Source of the DNA: Rhizobium jaguaris
GTDB taxonomy: Bacteria; Pseudomonadota; Alphaproteobacteria; Rhizobiales; Rhizobiaceae
Assembly (NCBI RefSeq): GCF_003627755.1
Contig: NZ_CP032694.1
Coordinates: 2,409,501-2,473,500, forward strand
Reading direction: 5' to 3'
Length of the DNA stretch: 64,000 nt
The notes below the pieces were generated by a model. The model saw nothing but the letters and a program-made list of their open reading frames with translations, was not told where the DNA came from and did no database searches. Positions 18,226 to 27,143 of the stretch are shown piece by piece. Each line of letters starts with the position of its first letter. Position 1 is the first letter of the stretch. Made by a program: the position numbers and the translations under genes.

Positions 18226-19671
18226 ATGAATGACCTTCAGGAACGGCTCCTTGAAAGCAAGATCGCCGAGATCGAGCAGGCCCGGTCCTGGAGTCCGCGG
18301 GTCATCTCCAAATTCGAAACACTGATCCGCAGCGGCGACGACTTGTCCCTTTACCGCGTCAATCCCCTCGCCTTCGCTCGTGACCGGGTCATCGCTGAGG
18401 CGGAGAGCATCGATCTGTTTCTCCATGCGACCCGAGGCGGCTTGTTCGAGATGAGCTGGGACGTGGTGTGTCCCCAATCCGGCATGGTGCTCGACAGTTT
18501 CGGCGCCTTGCGAACATTGAAGACCCATTATGTCTGCGGCCTCTGCGATGTCAGCGGCGAAACCAACCTCGACGACTTCATCGAGGTGACCTTCACGGTG
18601 TCGCCACACCTCCGCCGGCTGCTGTTTCATGATCCCGGCTCGCTGTCGGTCGAGGATTTTCACTGGAAGGCGCGGTTCCTGAGCGACGCGCGATTGCCCG
18701 GCCAACAGATCCGGTTTCTCGACGTCCTGCAGGGACTGGTTCGCGGCCTCTCTTTCCTGCCGTCGGGCTCGGTCACGACGTTAAGGGCAGAGCTCGGTCC
18801 CGGCGCCCTGGCAGGCATCAATGTCCAGACGCAGGCGAGTTTCGCCTTGCCAGTCGCGGGCGAGCCCGTAACAGTGCCGACGCACCTGTGGATCAGATAT
18901 GACGGGCAGCGTTTTTCCGCTTCGCTGCCGGCGGTGCCGCCCGGCCCTGTCATCATCGACGTGCAGAACTCCGGTGCCGTGCGCGGCTCGCTGCTGCTGA
19001 TCAATTGGCCACCCGAAATCCTGGCGCAGACGACCAAGCCGGCTCTCGACTTCGATCCTTACATGTCGGGCGGGATGCTGCTTGCCCGACAGACGTTTCG
19101 GCGCCTGTTCCGCTCGGAAAACGTCGACGAGAAGGAAGGTCTAGGTATCCGCCAGGTGACCCTGCTGTTCACGGACCTCAAGGGGTCGACCGCCATGTAT
19201 GAGCGGCTTGGCGATCTCAATGCCTATGCCCTGGTTCGCGAGCACTTCGCATTGCTCGGCGCGACGGTGCAGGAGCATTCGGGCGCGATCGTCAAGACAA
19301 TCGGCGACGCCGTGATGGCTGCTTTCTTTCGCCCGGCGGATGCGGTTTCGGCCGCGCTGCACATCCTGGGGGTCATCGCGCGCTACAATGCCGCCCATGG
19401 CGACCCCAGCCTTATCCTGAAGATCGGAGCCCATTGCGGCCCCTCGATCGCCGTGAGCCTGAACGAAAACCTCGATTATTTCGGCCAGACCGTCAATGTC
19501 GCCGCGCGCGTACAGTCGCTGGCTGATGCGGGAGAGATTTGCATTTCCGAAGCGCTGTTTTCCGCGCCGGGCGTCAGCCAACTCCTCGCCGGCCACAATT
19601 TGGTAGCCTTCGAGGCTCCTCTTCGGGGCGTCGAGGGAACCGCATGCGTGTACCGCGTGATGCCCAATTAG
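18226..19671 (+). CDS. Adenylate/guanylate cyclase domain protein
   Basis: A 481-residue protein. Residues about 1-290 match the uncharacterised N-terminal region seen on some rhizobial cyclases (DUF5939-like, tentative). It contains two CxxC-like pairs (VCPQSG; VCGLCD) and could be a sensor. Residues about 305-440 are a class III catalytic domain: FTDLKGSTAMYERLGD has the first metal Asp, IVKTIGDAVMAAF the second, and DYFGQTVNVAARVQS the transition-state Asn/Arg. No transmembrane helix is seen, so it is probably cytosolic. It makes cAMP, by family. Rhizobia have many such cyclases. Confidence 0.88.
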   Translation: MNDLQERLLESKIAEIEQARSWSPRVISKFETLIRSGDDLSLYRVNPLAFARDRVIAEAESIDLFLHATRGGLFEMSWDVVCPQSGMVLDSFGALRTLKTHYVCGLCDVSGETNLDDFIEVTFTVSPHLRRLLFHDPGSLSVEDFHWKARFLSDARLPGQQIRFLDVLQGLVRGLSFLPSGSVTTLRAELGPGALAGINVQTQASFALPVAGEPVTVPTHLWIRYDGQRFSASLPAVPPGPVIIDVQNSGAVRGSLLLINWPPEILAQTTKPALDFDPYMSGGMLLARQTFRRLFRSENVDEKEGLGIRQVTLLFTDLKGSTAMYERLGDLNAYALVREHFALLGATVQEHSGAIVKTIGDAVMAAFFRPADAVSAALHILGVIARYNAAHGDPSLILKIGAHCGPSIAVSLNENLDYFGQTVNVAARVQSLADAGEICISEALFSAPGVSQLLAGHNLVAFEAPLRGVEGTACVYRVMPN

Positions 19672-19810
19672 ACTTCGCAGAGGCACTGCCGGAGCCGGCC
19701 AAGCCCTGCGAATTCGCGCGGCGACCGCCTCATTTTCTCGACAAGCCCTCCGGCACCATGTTCGACATCGGCATCATGAAACCTTTCGATTTTTAAGCCG
19801 TTGTCGCGCT

Positions 19811-21817
19811 ATGACCGACGATAAATTGAATCCGAAATCGGTCGGGGGCACCAACCCGGACGGTTCTGAACAGTCGCACGCGGACAAGGCATCGACTGTC
19901 GAGGCCGCGCCGCCGCAAGATGTCATCGAACCCGATCCAGAACTGACGCCTGAGGAGGCCGAGCAGGCGCGCAAGCGGTATTTGCTCAGGCGTTTCTGGA
20001 TCAGCGCGCGCGGTTACTGGGGCCGTGGCGGCGACGGGCTCGCCTGGCCGTGCTCAATCGGCCTATTGATCCTGATCGGCACCAATGTCGGTTTCCTGTA
20101 TGGAATCAATATCTGGAATCGCGCAATTTTTGACGCCATAGAGCAACACAATGCCGGCAGCGTCTATTTTCTAAGCGCCGTATTCCTGCCGCTCGTGTTT
20201 GGAAGCGTGGCCCTTGTCACTATCCAAGTCTACATTCGCATGATGATCCAGCGACGCTGGCGTTCCTGGGTTACTGCCGCAGTCATCGCGCGCTGGCTCG
20301 CAAACGGCCGTTACTATCAATTGAACCTCATCGGCGGCGACCACAAGAACCCCGAAGCGCGCATCGCGGAGGATTTGCGCATCGCCACCGAATCACCCGT
20401 CGATTTCATCGCTGGTGTCATTTCCGCATTTCTGTCAGCCTCGACCTTCATCGTCGTGCTCTGGACGATCGGCGGGGCGCTCACCCTGACGGCCGCAGGT
20501 TTGACCGTCACCATTCCTGGCTTCCTCGTCATCACGGCGGTACTCTATGCCGCGATCACGTCCAGCTCGATGGCGGTCATCGGCCGCCATTTCGTCCACG
20601 TCTCCGAGGTCAAAAATCAGGCGGAAGCCGAATTTCGCTACACCTTGACGCATGTGCGGGAAAACGGCGAGAGCATCGCATTGCTCGGCGGTGAAGAGGA
20701 GGAGCGCAGCGACCTCGACAAGACCTTCGCCAATGTGCTGAGGCAATGGGCGCTCCTTGCACACCAGCACATGCGCACAACGCTTGTGTCGCAGGGGTCG
20801 AGCCTGTTCGCGCCAGTCGTGCCGATTTTGCTTTGCGCTCCAAAATTTCTCGAAGGCAGCATGACGCTTGGACAAGTCATGCAGGCTGCCTCCGCCTTCG
20901 CAATCGTTCAGAGCGCGTTCGGATGGCTGGTCGACAACTACCCCCGTCTCGCCGATTGGAACGCCTGTGCACGGCGCATCGCTTCGCTGATGATGTCGCT
21001 CGACGGGCTCGAGCGCGCAGAAAAGAGCAACGCCTTGGGACGCATCAAGCACGGTGAAACTGAAGGCGATACGATGCTCAGCCTGAATGATCTCTCCGTG
21101 TCGCTCGACGACGGTACCGCCGTGGTCAAGGAAACCCAGGTCGTGGTCGAACCAGGCGAGCGGGTGCTGGTGGCCGGAGAATCCGGGACGGGTAAAAGCA
21201 CGCTGGTGCGGGCTATCGCCGGTCTTTGGCCGTGGGGTGGCGGCAGCGTCAACTTCCATGCCGACAGACAATTGTTCATGTTGCCGCAGGGGCCTTACAT
21301 CCCTTCCGGCACGCTTCGCCGTGCCGTCGCCTATCCTCGCGCCGCCGATGACTGGACGCTGGATGAGATCGAAGCGGCCCTCGACAAGGTGGGACTCGAT
21401 TATCTGAACGACAAGATCGAGGAAGACGCGCCATGGGATCAGACGTTGTCGGGTGGAGAAAAGCAGCGGCTCGCCTTTGCGCGTCTCCTGCTACACAATC
21501 CCGATATCATCGTGCTGGACGAAGCAACGTCAGCGCTCGATGAAAAGAGCCAGGACAAGATGATGGAGATGGTGATCCGGGAATTGCCGAGGGTCACCAT
21601 CATAAGCGTAGCGCATCGCGCCGAGCTGGAAGCCTTCCATAGCCGCAAGGTCACATTGGAGCGACGCGAGGGCGTCGCCAAGCTTGTCAGCGACATTGAT
21701 CTTGTCCCGCGCAAGCGACGACGGAACCTGGTTTCGCGCCTTTTGGAGAACCGGCGCTCACTACCGAAAGGGAACGCGACCTCGACTGAAGCGACGCTAT
21801 CCCGGGATAGAAATTGA
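19811..21817 (+). CDS. ABC transporter with SbmA/BacA-like membrane domain fused to ATPase (BclA/YddA type)
   Basis: A 668-residue fused transporter. An acidic soluble N-terminus of about 60 residues is followed by six helices of the ABC_membrane_2 type, with the family hallmarks RRWRSWVTAAVIARWLANG and YYQLNLIGGDHKNPEARIAED. The C-terminal ATPase has Walker A AGESGTGKST, GLWPWGGG, signature LSGGEKQR and Walker B IIVLDEATSALDE. Relatives include peroxisomal ABCD proteins, Mycobacterium Rv1819c and Bradyrhizobium BclA, which import peptides and B12-like solutes. A role in peptide uptake is possible but unproved. The start at 19811 lacks a strong ribosome binding site. Confidence 0.88.
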   Translation: MTDDKLNPKSVGGTNPDGSEQSHADKASTVEAAPPQDVIEPDPELTPEEAEQARKRYLLRRFWISARGYWGRGGDGLAWPCSIGLLILIGTNVGFLYGINIWNRAIFDAIEQHNAGSVYFLSAVFLPLVFGSVALVTIQVYIRMMIQRRWRSWVTAAVIARWLANGRYYQLNLIGGDHKNPEARIAEDLRIATESPVDFIAGVISAFLSASTFIVVLWTIGGALTLTAAGLTVTIPGFLVITAVLYAAITSSSMAVIGRHFVHVSEVKNQAEAEFRYTLTHVRENGESIALLGGEEEERSDLDKTFANVLRQWALLAHQHMRTTLVSQGSSLFAPVVPILLCAPKFLEGSMTLGQVMQAASAFAIVQSAFGWLVDNYPRLADWNACARRIASLMMSLDGLERAEKSNALGRIKHGETEGDTMLSLNDLSVSLDDGTAVVKETQVVVEPGERVLVAGESGTGKSTLVRAIAGLWPWGGGSVNFHADRQLFMLPQGPYIPSGTLRRAVAYPRAADDWTLDEIEAALDKVGLDYLNDKIEEDAPWDQTLSGGEKQRLAFARLLLHNPDIIVLDEATSALDEKSQDKMMEMVIRELPRVTIISVAHRAELEAFHSRKVTLERREGVAKLVSDIDLVPRKRRRNLVSRLLENRRSLPKGNATSTEATLSRDRN

Positions 21818-22436
21818 AGTCCACCCGTTAGGGTTCCCGGAAGACTTGGGCAAGCCTGCGTTGAAAGAGAAGCTTGCGACGCACGCACCATTACGCGGCT
21901 CAAGAAAGCTTCCCGGGCATCTCTATCACCGGCCGAAACCATCCACCGAGAGCTGAAAGCCCAACGACGACTTCTGGTGTGAAGCGAACGGATTATTGCG
22001 CAGCGATAACCTTTGCCGTTATTGAACTCATCGCAAACAAATTGTCATCATGACTGTGCCGTCGATCGGCGCCTGCGCGACTCCTGCTGCAATGTGGTAC
22101 CAAAACGAAACAAGGATGATCATTGCCAGGCTGTGCGCTGCTTTCCAACCCCTTGAAATTCCCGCCCTATCTCGCGCTGTTCTCGCTTTGCCCCAATATT
22201 GCCCCTTGCCTTTTGTCGCAAATCCTGTCACCCATACACCCGCTCGGGCATTTGCATGCCGGTGACTGGACTGATTTGGCAATGCCGACTGCGCGAGGCA
22301 GCCTCAGAGGTTTATCCTCTGCGTAGACGTTCTTTCCCCGTACGTGACTTCTCGACTGGTCTTTGCGTAGGGCAAAGGCTAAACCGCTCGGGGCAGCCCG
22401 GGCAGACATCAGACTGTAGGGAAAAGGACTATCCCA
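21818..22436. other. Long intergenic region upstream of cspA
   Basis: This stretch of 619 bases has no convincing gene; the short ORFs here lack ribosome binding sites and protein-like composition. The last 150 bases probably form a long 5' leader of the cold-shock gene, ending in an AAAGGA ribosome binding site. cspA leaders often fold in a temperature-dependent way, but no specific fold is claimed here. Confidence 0.45.
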
Positions 22437-22649
22437 ATGGCCACCAAGGGCATCGTAAAATTCTTCAACCAGGACAAGGGTTTTGGTTTCATCACCCCGG
22501 ACGGCGGCGCTAAGGACGTATTCGTCCATATTTCCGCTCTCCAGGCTTCCGGCATCCAGTCGCTCCGCGAAGGCCAGCAGGTTACCTTCGACACCGAGCC
22601 GGATCGCATGGGCAAGGGCCCGAAGGCTGTCAACATCAAGGCTTCCTAA
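22437..22649 (+). CDS. cspA: Cold-shock protein, CspA family
   Basis: A 70-residue single cold-shock domain. RNP1 is [10 protein letters not shown] and RNP2 is VFVHISALQ, both intact. It is a single-stranded nucleic acid chaperone in the cytoplasm. AAAGGA lies just before ATG 22437. A clear intrinsic terminator follows 28 bases after the stop, so the gene is monocistronic. Rhizobia carry several csp paralogues; which one this is cannot be told from sequence alone. Confidence 0.95.
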   Translation: MATKGIVKFFNQDKGFGFITPDGGAKDVFVHISALQASGIQSLREGQQVTFDTEPDRMGKGPKAVNIKAS

Positions 22650-22677
22650 GTCTTAGTTGATACCTGGCTAAGGTTTC

Positions 22678-22708
22678 AAACGGTGCGGTAAAAACCGCGC
22701 CGTTTTTG
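22678..22708 (+). terminator. Rho-independent terminator of cspA
   Basis: AAACGG-t-GCGGT, loop AAAA, ACCGC-g-CCGTTT, followed by further T. The stem is nearly perfect over 12 positions with one mismatch, and lies 28 bases after the cspA stop. Confidence 0.85.
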
Positions 22709-22726
22709 CGTTTGTACTGCAGAATC

Positions 22727-22776
22727 CCTTCTCCCCGCCGGGGAGAAGGCGCCCGAAGAGTGGATGAGGCGCGGCA
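22727..22776. repeat. RIME-like intergenic palindromic element
   Basis: The region contains CCTTCTCCCCGCCGGGGAGA followed by AGG, a perfect hairpin, then GCCCGAAGAGTGGATGAGGCG. Its reverse complement shares blocks CCTCATCC, CTTCGGGC and CCTTCTCCCCG, in the same order, with the repeat inside cobN (52262-52385). It fits the Rhizobium intergenic mosaic element type. A second hairpin (CTCGCCCTTGGCGGGCGAG, 22793-22811) follows. Confidence 0.65.
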
Positions 22777-22813
22777 AATGCGGGGCCCTATCTCGCCCTT
22801 GGCGGGCGAGAAA

Positions 22814-22970
22814 GCAATTTCACTGGCTTAGGAATTGCGACACGGCGGGCTCTACACATTCAAGGGCTTAGCGCAATTTCTAAGCCATTGAAATTGCAAG
22901 AGCGGGGGTCTCTTTTCTTGCGTTGATAAGCGGAAGCTTCGGTGCGTCCACGCCTACCCCCGCTCTTGCA
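22814..22970. repeat. Two nested inverted repeats between cspA and dusA
   Basis: A 26-base arm at 22814-22839 pairs with 22872-22897 with two mismatches (GCAATTTCAnTGGCTTAG core). A second pair, TGCAAGAGCGGGGGT at 22895-22909 and its complement at 22956-22970, is a perfect 15-bp match. The two structures abut. Neither encodes protein. The second pair ends 4 bases from the dusA stop and may help end dusA transcription, though its loop is 46 bases. Confidence 0.7.
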
Positions 22971-22973
22971 GTG

Positions 22974-24014
22974 CTAAGCACTCACCCGCTCGCTCTCGCC
23001 GGCAAAATCCACCGCCGCAAAGGCCGCAGCGATCACCTCCGGCCCCGCCCCCGGCTTGTTGGCGTCCGTGGAGAGGATCTGGCGGTAGCGGCGCGAGCCC
23101 GGCAGGCCAGTGAACAGGCCGACCATGTGGCGGGCGACATGCTGCAGGCGGCCGCCATGAGCGATATGACGCTCCGTATAGGCCATCATTCTGTCGCGCA
23201 GGTCCGCCCAATCCGGCTCAACGGACGCTTCGCCATAGAAGCGATGGTCGACATCGGCGAGGATGGTAGCATTCTGATACGCGGCGCGGCCGAGCATGAC
23301 GCCGTCGACATGGGCAAGATGCGCTTCGGCCTGATCCAGCGTCTGGATGCCGCCGTTGATGCCGATGAAGACATCCGGCCAGCGCTCTTTCATCCGGTAG
23401 ACGATGTCGTAGTCCAGCGGCGGGATCTCGCGATTTTCCTTGGGCGACAGGCCCTTCAGCCAGGCCTTGCGGGCATGGATCCAGATCGCATCGGCGCCGG
23501 CATCGAGCACGCGGGTGATCAGCTCGGGCAGCGCCTGTTCCGGCTCCTGCTCATCGACACCGATGCGGCATTTCACCGTCACCGGCGCCTTGGACACCCT
23601 CTTCATCGCTGCGATGCAAGCCGCCACCGTCTCCGGCGTCAGCATCAGGCAGGCGCCGAAGATGCCGGACTGCACACGATCCGATGGACAGCCGACATTG
23701 AGATTGATCTCATCATAATTATGGGCCTCGGCGATCCGCACGGCTTCCGCAAGCTTGGCCGGATCGGAGCCGCCGAGCTGCAGCGCCACGGGATGCTCGG
23801 AGGCATCATGCCCCAACAGCCGGTCGCGCGGTCCATGGATGATCGCATCGGCCACCACCATCTCGGTATAGAGCAGCGCATGGCGGCTGATCTGCCGGTG
23901 CAAAAAACGACAATGCCGGTCCGTCCAGTCGATCATGGGAGCGACGGCGAAAACGGGCTTGCGGCTATAGAGGCTATCCGCCGGCACTCCGGACTTTTCT
24001 GCCGATTTTGTCAT
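22974..24014 (-). CDS. dusA: tRNA dihydrouridine(20/20a) synthase
   Basis: A 346-residue flavoprotein with a TIM-barrel Dus domain. Visible hallmarks are VAPMIDWTDRHCR (FMN-site start), the catalytic region NLNVGCPSDRVQSG with the conserved Cys, and IGINGGIQT. It reduces U20/U20a in the tRNA D-loop. The start is ATG 24014; the 50 upstream codons of the longest frame are not Dus-like. It is probably monocistronic. The DusA assignment over DusB/C rests on the family-typical PMIDWTD start and the length. Confidence 0.92.
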   Translation of the reverse strand: MTKSAEKSGVPADSLYSRKPVFAVAPMIDWTDRHCRFLHRQISRHALLYTEMVVADAIIHGPRDRLLGHDASEHPVALQLGGSDPAKLAEAVRIAEAHNYDEINLNVGCPSDRVQSGIFGACLMLTPETVAACIAAMKRVSKAPVTVKCRIGVDEQEPEQALPELITRVLDAGADAIWIHARKAWLKGLSPKENREIPPLDYDIVYRMKERWPDVFIGINGGIQTLDQAEAHLAHVDGVMLGRAAYQNATILADVDHRFYGEASVEPDWADLRDRMMAYTERHIAHGGRLQHVARHMVGLFTGLPGSRRYRQILSTDANKPGAGPEVIAAAFAAVDFAGESERVSA

Positions 24015-24237
24015 GTCTTGTCTGCTCGCATAAACTTTGTTCTGGCCCGCTCGAAGCGTCTGTTGCCGTGTCGAAGCGACCTTAAAAGGCGCATGGCAAC
24101 AAGATGGGCACGATTTCGTGAGGCGATATACAACACAGATAGGAATAAAGCGAGATGGCGTCAAAGTTCAAACCAAGCCGCAAATCTTCGTCCGGCGAGG
24201 CGTCGCGCTAAGACGAGCAGCAACGCCACTCCGAACA

Positions 24238-25209
24238 TCAGGGCTTTGCCGCCGCGAGTTCGGTCTTCGGCTTCAGTAGGGTGACAAGCAGCAGGCCGAC
24301 GACGATGATCGCTGCGCCTTCGAGGTGGTAGGACTGCAACTGCTCGCCGAGAAGCAGGTAGGCGAGTATGGCGGTAAAGATTGTCTGGAGGTAGAGCATC
24401 AGGCCGGCCCGGGCCGCACCGAGCGCCTCGACGCTCCGATTGAAGAGGTAGTAGGTGATGGCCCCACCAGGGATCGCGACATAAGCGAGCGCGATCAGCC
24501 CGTTGCCGTTGAGCGCCGAGCGCTCGTCGGACACAAGCTCCCAGAGGTAGAACGGCAGCGCCGTCAGCACTGCAGCGCCCAGAAGCAGCACCAGGAGCGG
24601 AAGCCGCTCTATGTCGAACTTCGCGCGGCGGAGCAGGACGGTGTACAGACTGAAGCAGAAAGAGCCGGCGACGATCCACAGCTCTCCCGGATTGATATCG
24701 AGGCGCATCAATACGGCCGGGCTGCCCTTGATGACGATGACGACGATGCCCAGAAAGGCGAGGATCGATCCCGTCACCTGCCAGGTTCCCATCGGCTCGC
24801 CCAGAATGAGGCGGGCAAGGACCATGGTGATAATGGGAATCAGAGCCATGATAATGCCGGCCGTCGTGGCATCCGCATGTTGGAGGCCAGTGAAGAGCAG
24901 GCCCTGGCATATCGCAAGCCCGATGCCGCCGATGCAGAGGAGTTCCAGAGGACGAGCCCGCACAAGCGCAACCATGGCGCCAAAATGCCGGTGCACGATC
25001 GGCAGCAGAATGGCCCAGGCGATCAGCACACGCCAGAAGCAGAGCGCCCAGGGCGGCATTTCATGAGAGACCCATTTCGCGGCGATATAGACGCCGGCTG
25101 ACAGAAGCCAGCAGAGGACCGACACAGAATAGGCGACCGCAAGCGAGTTGCCCGTCGCCTGTTCCGTCCCAGTGTGATCGGTGTGGACCCCCAAGACATT
25201 TATCGCCAT
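24238..25209 (-). CDS. DMT (EamA) family transporter
   Basis: A 323-residue inner-membrane protein with ten predicted helices in two EamA repeats (second repeat from about residue 175, ELWIVAGSFCFSLYTVLLRRAKF). The start is ATG 25209. The first 25 residues are soluble (VHTDHTGTEQATGN). The substrate is unknown; family members export amino acids, purines or other metabolites. The 223 bases to dusA contain no clear gene, although an 18-codon plus-strand ORF at 24154 has a weak ribosome binding site. Confidence 0.87.
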   Translation of the reverse strand: MAINVLGVHTDHTGTEQATGNSLAVAYSVSVLCWLLSAGVYIAAKWVSHEMPPWALCFWRVLIAWAILLPIVHRHFGAMVALVRARPLELLCIGGIGLAICQGLLFTGLQHADATTAGIIMALIPIITMVLARLILGEPMGTWQVTGSILAFLGIVVIVIKGSPAVLMRLDINPGELWIVAGSFCFSLYTVLLRRAKFDIERLPLLVLLLGAAVLTALPFYLWELVSDERSALNGNGLIALAYVAIPGGAITYYLFNRSVEALGAARAGLMLYLQTIFTAILAYLLLGEQLQSYHLEGAAIIVVGLLLVTLLKPKTELAAAKP

Positions 25210-25453
25210 GGTTTAGCTATGCCACAGTTTCGCTCATCTGCACAGATGTGTAGAGTCTGCAGGCGCCACGGCAAATACCCTGCCATCGTTCCTCAGCGTG
25301 TCAGCGTGCAAAGAAAAGCCCTTCTACCCCCACGCTTGAACCAAAACCTTTCCGAAGGTTGGTTTTCCCCTCCGCTTCATTGGTGCTAGGTTGCCGTCGG
25401 AGTCGGAAGGCATGGATCTTCTGGCAGCAGACGAACTATTTGAAGAGATTGTC

Positions 25454-26149
25454 ATGACCGAACAGTTTGCCACCGTCATCCCCCTGCCCGCACCCGTCCT
25501 ACTGCCGATCGAAGGCGAAACCGCATCCTTCCCCGTGCGCCGCGTCTATTGTGTCGGCCGCAACTATGCCGACCACGCGATCGAGATGGGCCACGACCCC
25601 AGCCGCGAACCGCCCTTCTTCTTTCAGAAAAACCCAGACAACCTGTTGCCGAACAGTGATTTCCCCTATCCGCCGTTGTCGTCAGATGTGCATCATGAGG
25701 TCGAGCTGGTGATCGCGCTGAAAAGCGGCGGCGCCGACATTCCAGCCGAGAGAGCGCTGGATTACATTTACGGCTATGCCGTCGGCATCGATTTCACCCG
25801 CCGCGACTTACAGGGCGAAGCCAAGAAGCTCGGCCGCCCCTGGGAAGTCGGCAAGGCCTTCGAACACTCCGGCCCTGTTTCCGCCATCGTCCCGGCAACG
25901 CGCGTCGGCCATCCCGATAAAGGCGGCATCTGGCTGATGCGTAACGGCGAGTCGGCACAGAGGGGCGACCTCTCGCAAATGATCTGGAAGGTGCCGGAGA
26001 TCATCGCCGAGCTTTCGAAACTGTTCACGCTGGCGCCCGGCGATGTCATCATGACCGGCACGCCGGCCGGCGTCGGCCCTGTCGCGCGCGGCGACAAGAT
26101 CACCTGCGCCGTCGATGGCGTCGCATCGCTGGTGCTGAACGTCGTTTGA
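25454..26149 (+). CDS. Fumarylacetoacetate hydrolase-family protein
   Basis: A 231-residue FAH-fold enzyme. The start at ATG 25454 gives the family-typical short N-terminus, and an upstream in-frame start at 25391 is less likely. Motifs are RVYCVGRNYADHAIEMG, the metal-binding HHEVELVIALK, and the C-terminal PGDVIMTGTPAGVGP. Relatives include fumarylpyruvate and acylpyruvate hydrolases and oxaloacetate decarboxylases. The exact substrate is not certain; short proteins like this are often fumarylpyruvate hydrolases. The next gene starts 15 bases on, indicating one operon. Confidence 0.88.
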   Translation: MTEQFATVIPLPAPVLLPIEGETASFPVRRVYCVGRNYADHAIEMGHDPSREPPFFFQKNPDNLLPNSDFPYPPLSSDVHHEVELVIALKSGGADIPAERALDYIYGYAVGIDFTRRDLQGEAKKLGRPWEVGKAFEHSGPVSAIVPATRVGHPDKGGIWLMRNGESAQRGDLSQMIWKVPEIIAELSKLFTLAPGDVIMTGTPAGVGPVARGDKITCAVDGVASLVLNVV

Positions 26150-26164
26150 TCGAGGAGAAACGAG

Positions 26165-26695
26165 ATGCCGCTTTATGCCCTTGCCGGCCTCGTGCCGAAG
26201 ACGCCCGATCCCGGCCGCTACTGGATCGCACCTGACGCAAGTGTGATCGGCAAGGTCGAGCTCGGCGAAGATGTCGGCATCTGGTTCGGCGCGGTTCTGC
26301 GCGGTGACAATGAGCCTATTGTCATCGGCAAAGGCACCAACATCCAGGAAGGAACGATGGTGCACACCGACCCCGCCTTCCCGACAACGATCGGCGAAGG
26401 CTGTACCATCGGTCACCATGCGATCATCCATGGCTGCACGATCGGCGACAATTCGCTGATCGGCATGGGCGCCACGATCCTGAATGGCGCGAAGATCGGC
26501 AGCAATTGCCTCGTCGGTGCCAATGCACTGGTGACCGAAGGCAAGGAATTTCCGGATGGCTCGTTGATCGTCGGCGCTCCAGCCAAGGCGATCCGCACGC
26601 TGGACGAGACTGCAATCGAAGGCCTGCGCCGCTCGGCGCGCAACTATGTCACCAATTGGCAGCGCTTTGCCCGCGACCTCAAGAGACTGGATTAG
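26165..26695 (+). CDS. Gamma-carbonic anhydrase family protein (YrdA/PaaY-like)
   Basis: A 176-residue left-handed beta-helix protein of hexapeptide repeats (e.g. [20 protein letters not shown]). The zinc ligands of gamma-class enzymes are present as His in MVHTD and in IGHHAIIHG. Members such as YrdA and CaiE bind metal, but not all are active anhydrases. GAGG precedes ATG 26165. It probably forms a trimer in the cytoplasm. It follows the FAH gene closely, but a functional link is not known. Confidence 0.88.
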   Translation: MPLYALAGLVPKTPDPGRYWIAPDASVIGKVELGEDVGIWFGAVLRGDNEPIVIGKGTNIQEGTMVHTDPAFPTTIGEGCTIGHHAIIHGCTIGDNSLIGMGATILNGAKIGSNCLVGANALVTEGKEFPDGSLIVGAPAKAIRTLDETAIEGLRRSARNYVTNWQRFARDLKRLD

Positions 26696-26744
26696 CCGTA
26701 CTTCCAAAAGTGCGCGGGGCTTTGGAATAGCCCCGCGCCGACAT

Positions 26745-27143
26745 TCAGGCGGCACAGCTCACACAGTGGCCGCGAATTTCTATGGTCGATTTCTCGGCCT
26801 TGAATTTGTGCGACTTCAGCCAATCCATCAGCCGATCATCCACTCCATGGTCGTGGAATTCGATCACCTGGCCGCAACTTTCGCAGATGGCGAAAGCGAC
26901 GAGGCCGTGGCTATGGCAATTCTCATCCGGATGAGCGCAGGCGACGAAGGAATTGATGCTCTCGAGGCGATGGACGACGCCGTATTCCAGCAGCTTGTCC
27001 AGCGCCCTGTAGACCTGTAGCGGTGCGCGGAAGCCATGGTCGCGCAGCTTGTCGAGGATAGTATAGGCGCTGAGCGGCGCTTCCGCCTTGGTCAGGACAT
27101 CGAAAACGAGCGACTGGTTCTTGGTGAGTGTCGGAGTGGTCAT
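26745..27143 (-). CDS. zur: Zinc uptake regulator Zur (Fur family)
   Basis: A 132-residue Fur-family repressor. The helix-turn-helix region is PLQVYRALDKLLEYGVVHRLES, the structural zinc cysteines appear as CESCGQ and CVSC near the end, and the regulatory metal ligands include HPDENCHSHG and HDHGVDD. It overlaps the znuB stop by ATGA, making it the last gene of znuC-znuB-zur. Zinc-loaded Zur is expected to bind the operators between znuA and znuC and shut off uptake. This placement as an autoregulated third gene supports Zur rather than Fur or Mur. Confidence 0.93.
   Translation of the reverse strand: MTTPTLTKNQSLVFDVLTKAEAPLSAYTILDKLRDHGFRAPLQVYRALDKLLEYGVVHRLESINSFVACAHPDENCHSHGLVAFAICESCGQVIEFHDHGVDDRLMDWLKSHKFKAEKSTIEIRGHCVSCAA

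Noticed and set aside
24154..24210. 18-codon plus ORF between dusA and the DMT transporter
   Set aside because: It is too short, with a weak ribosome binding site and no support from context.
22923..24284. Plus-strand frame of 453 codons opposite dusA
   Set aside because: It is antisense to the well-supported DusA and has no recognisable motif.
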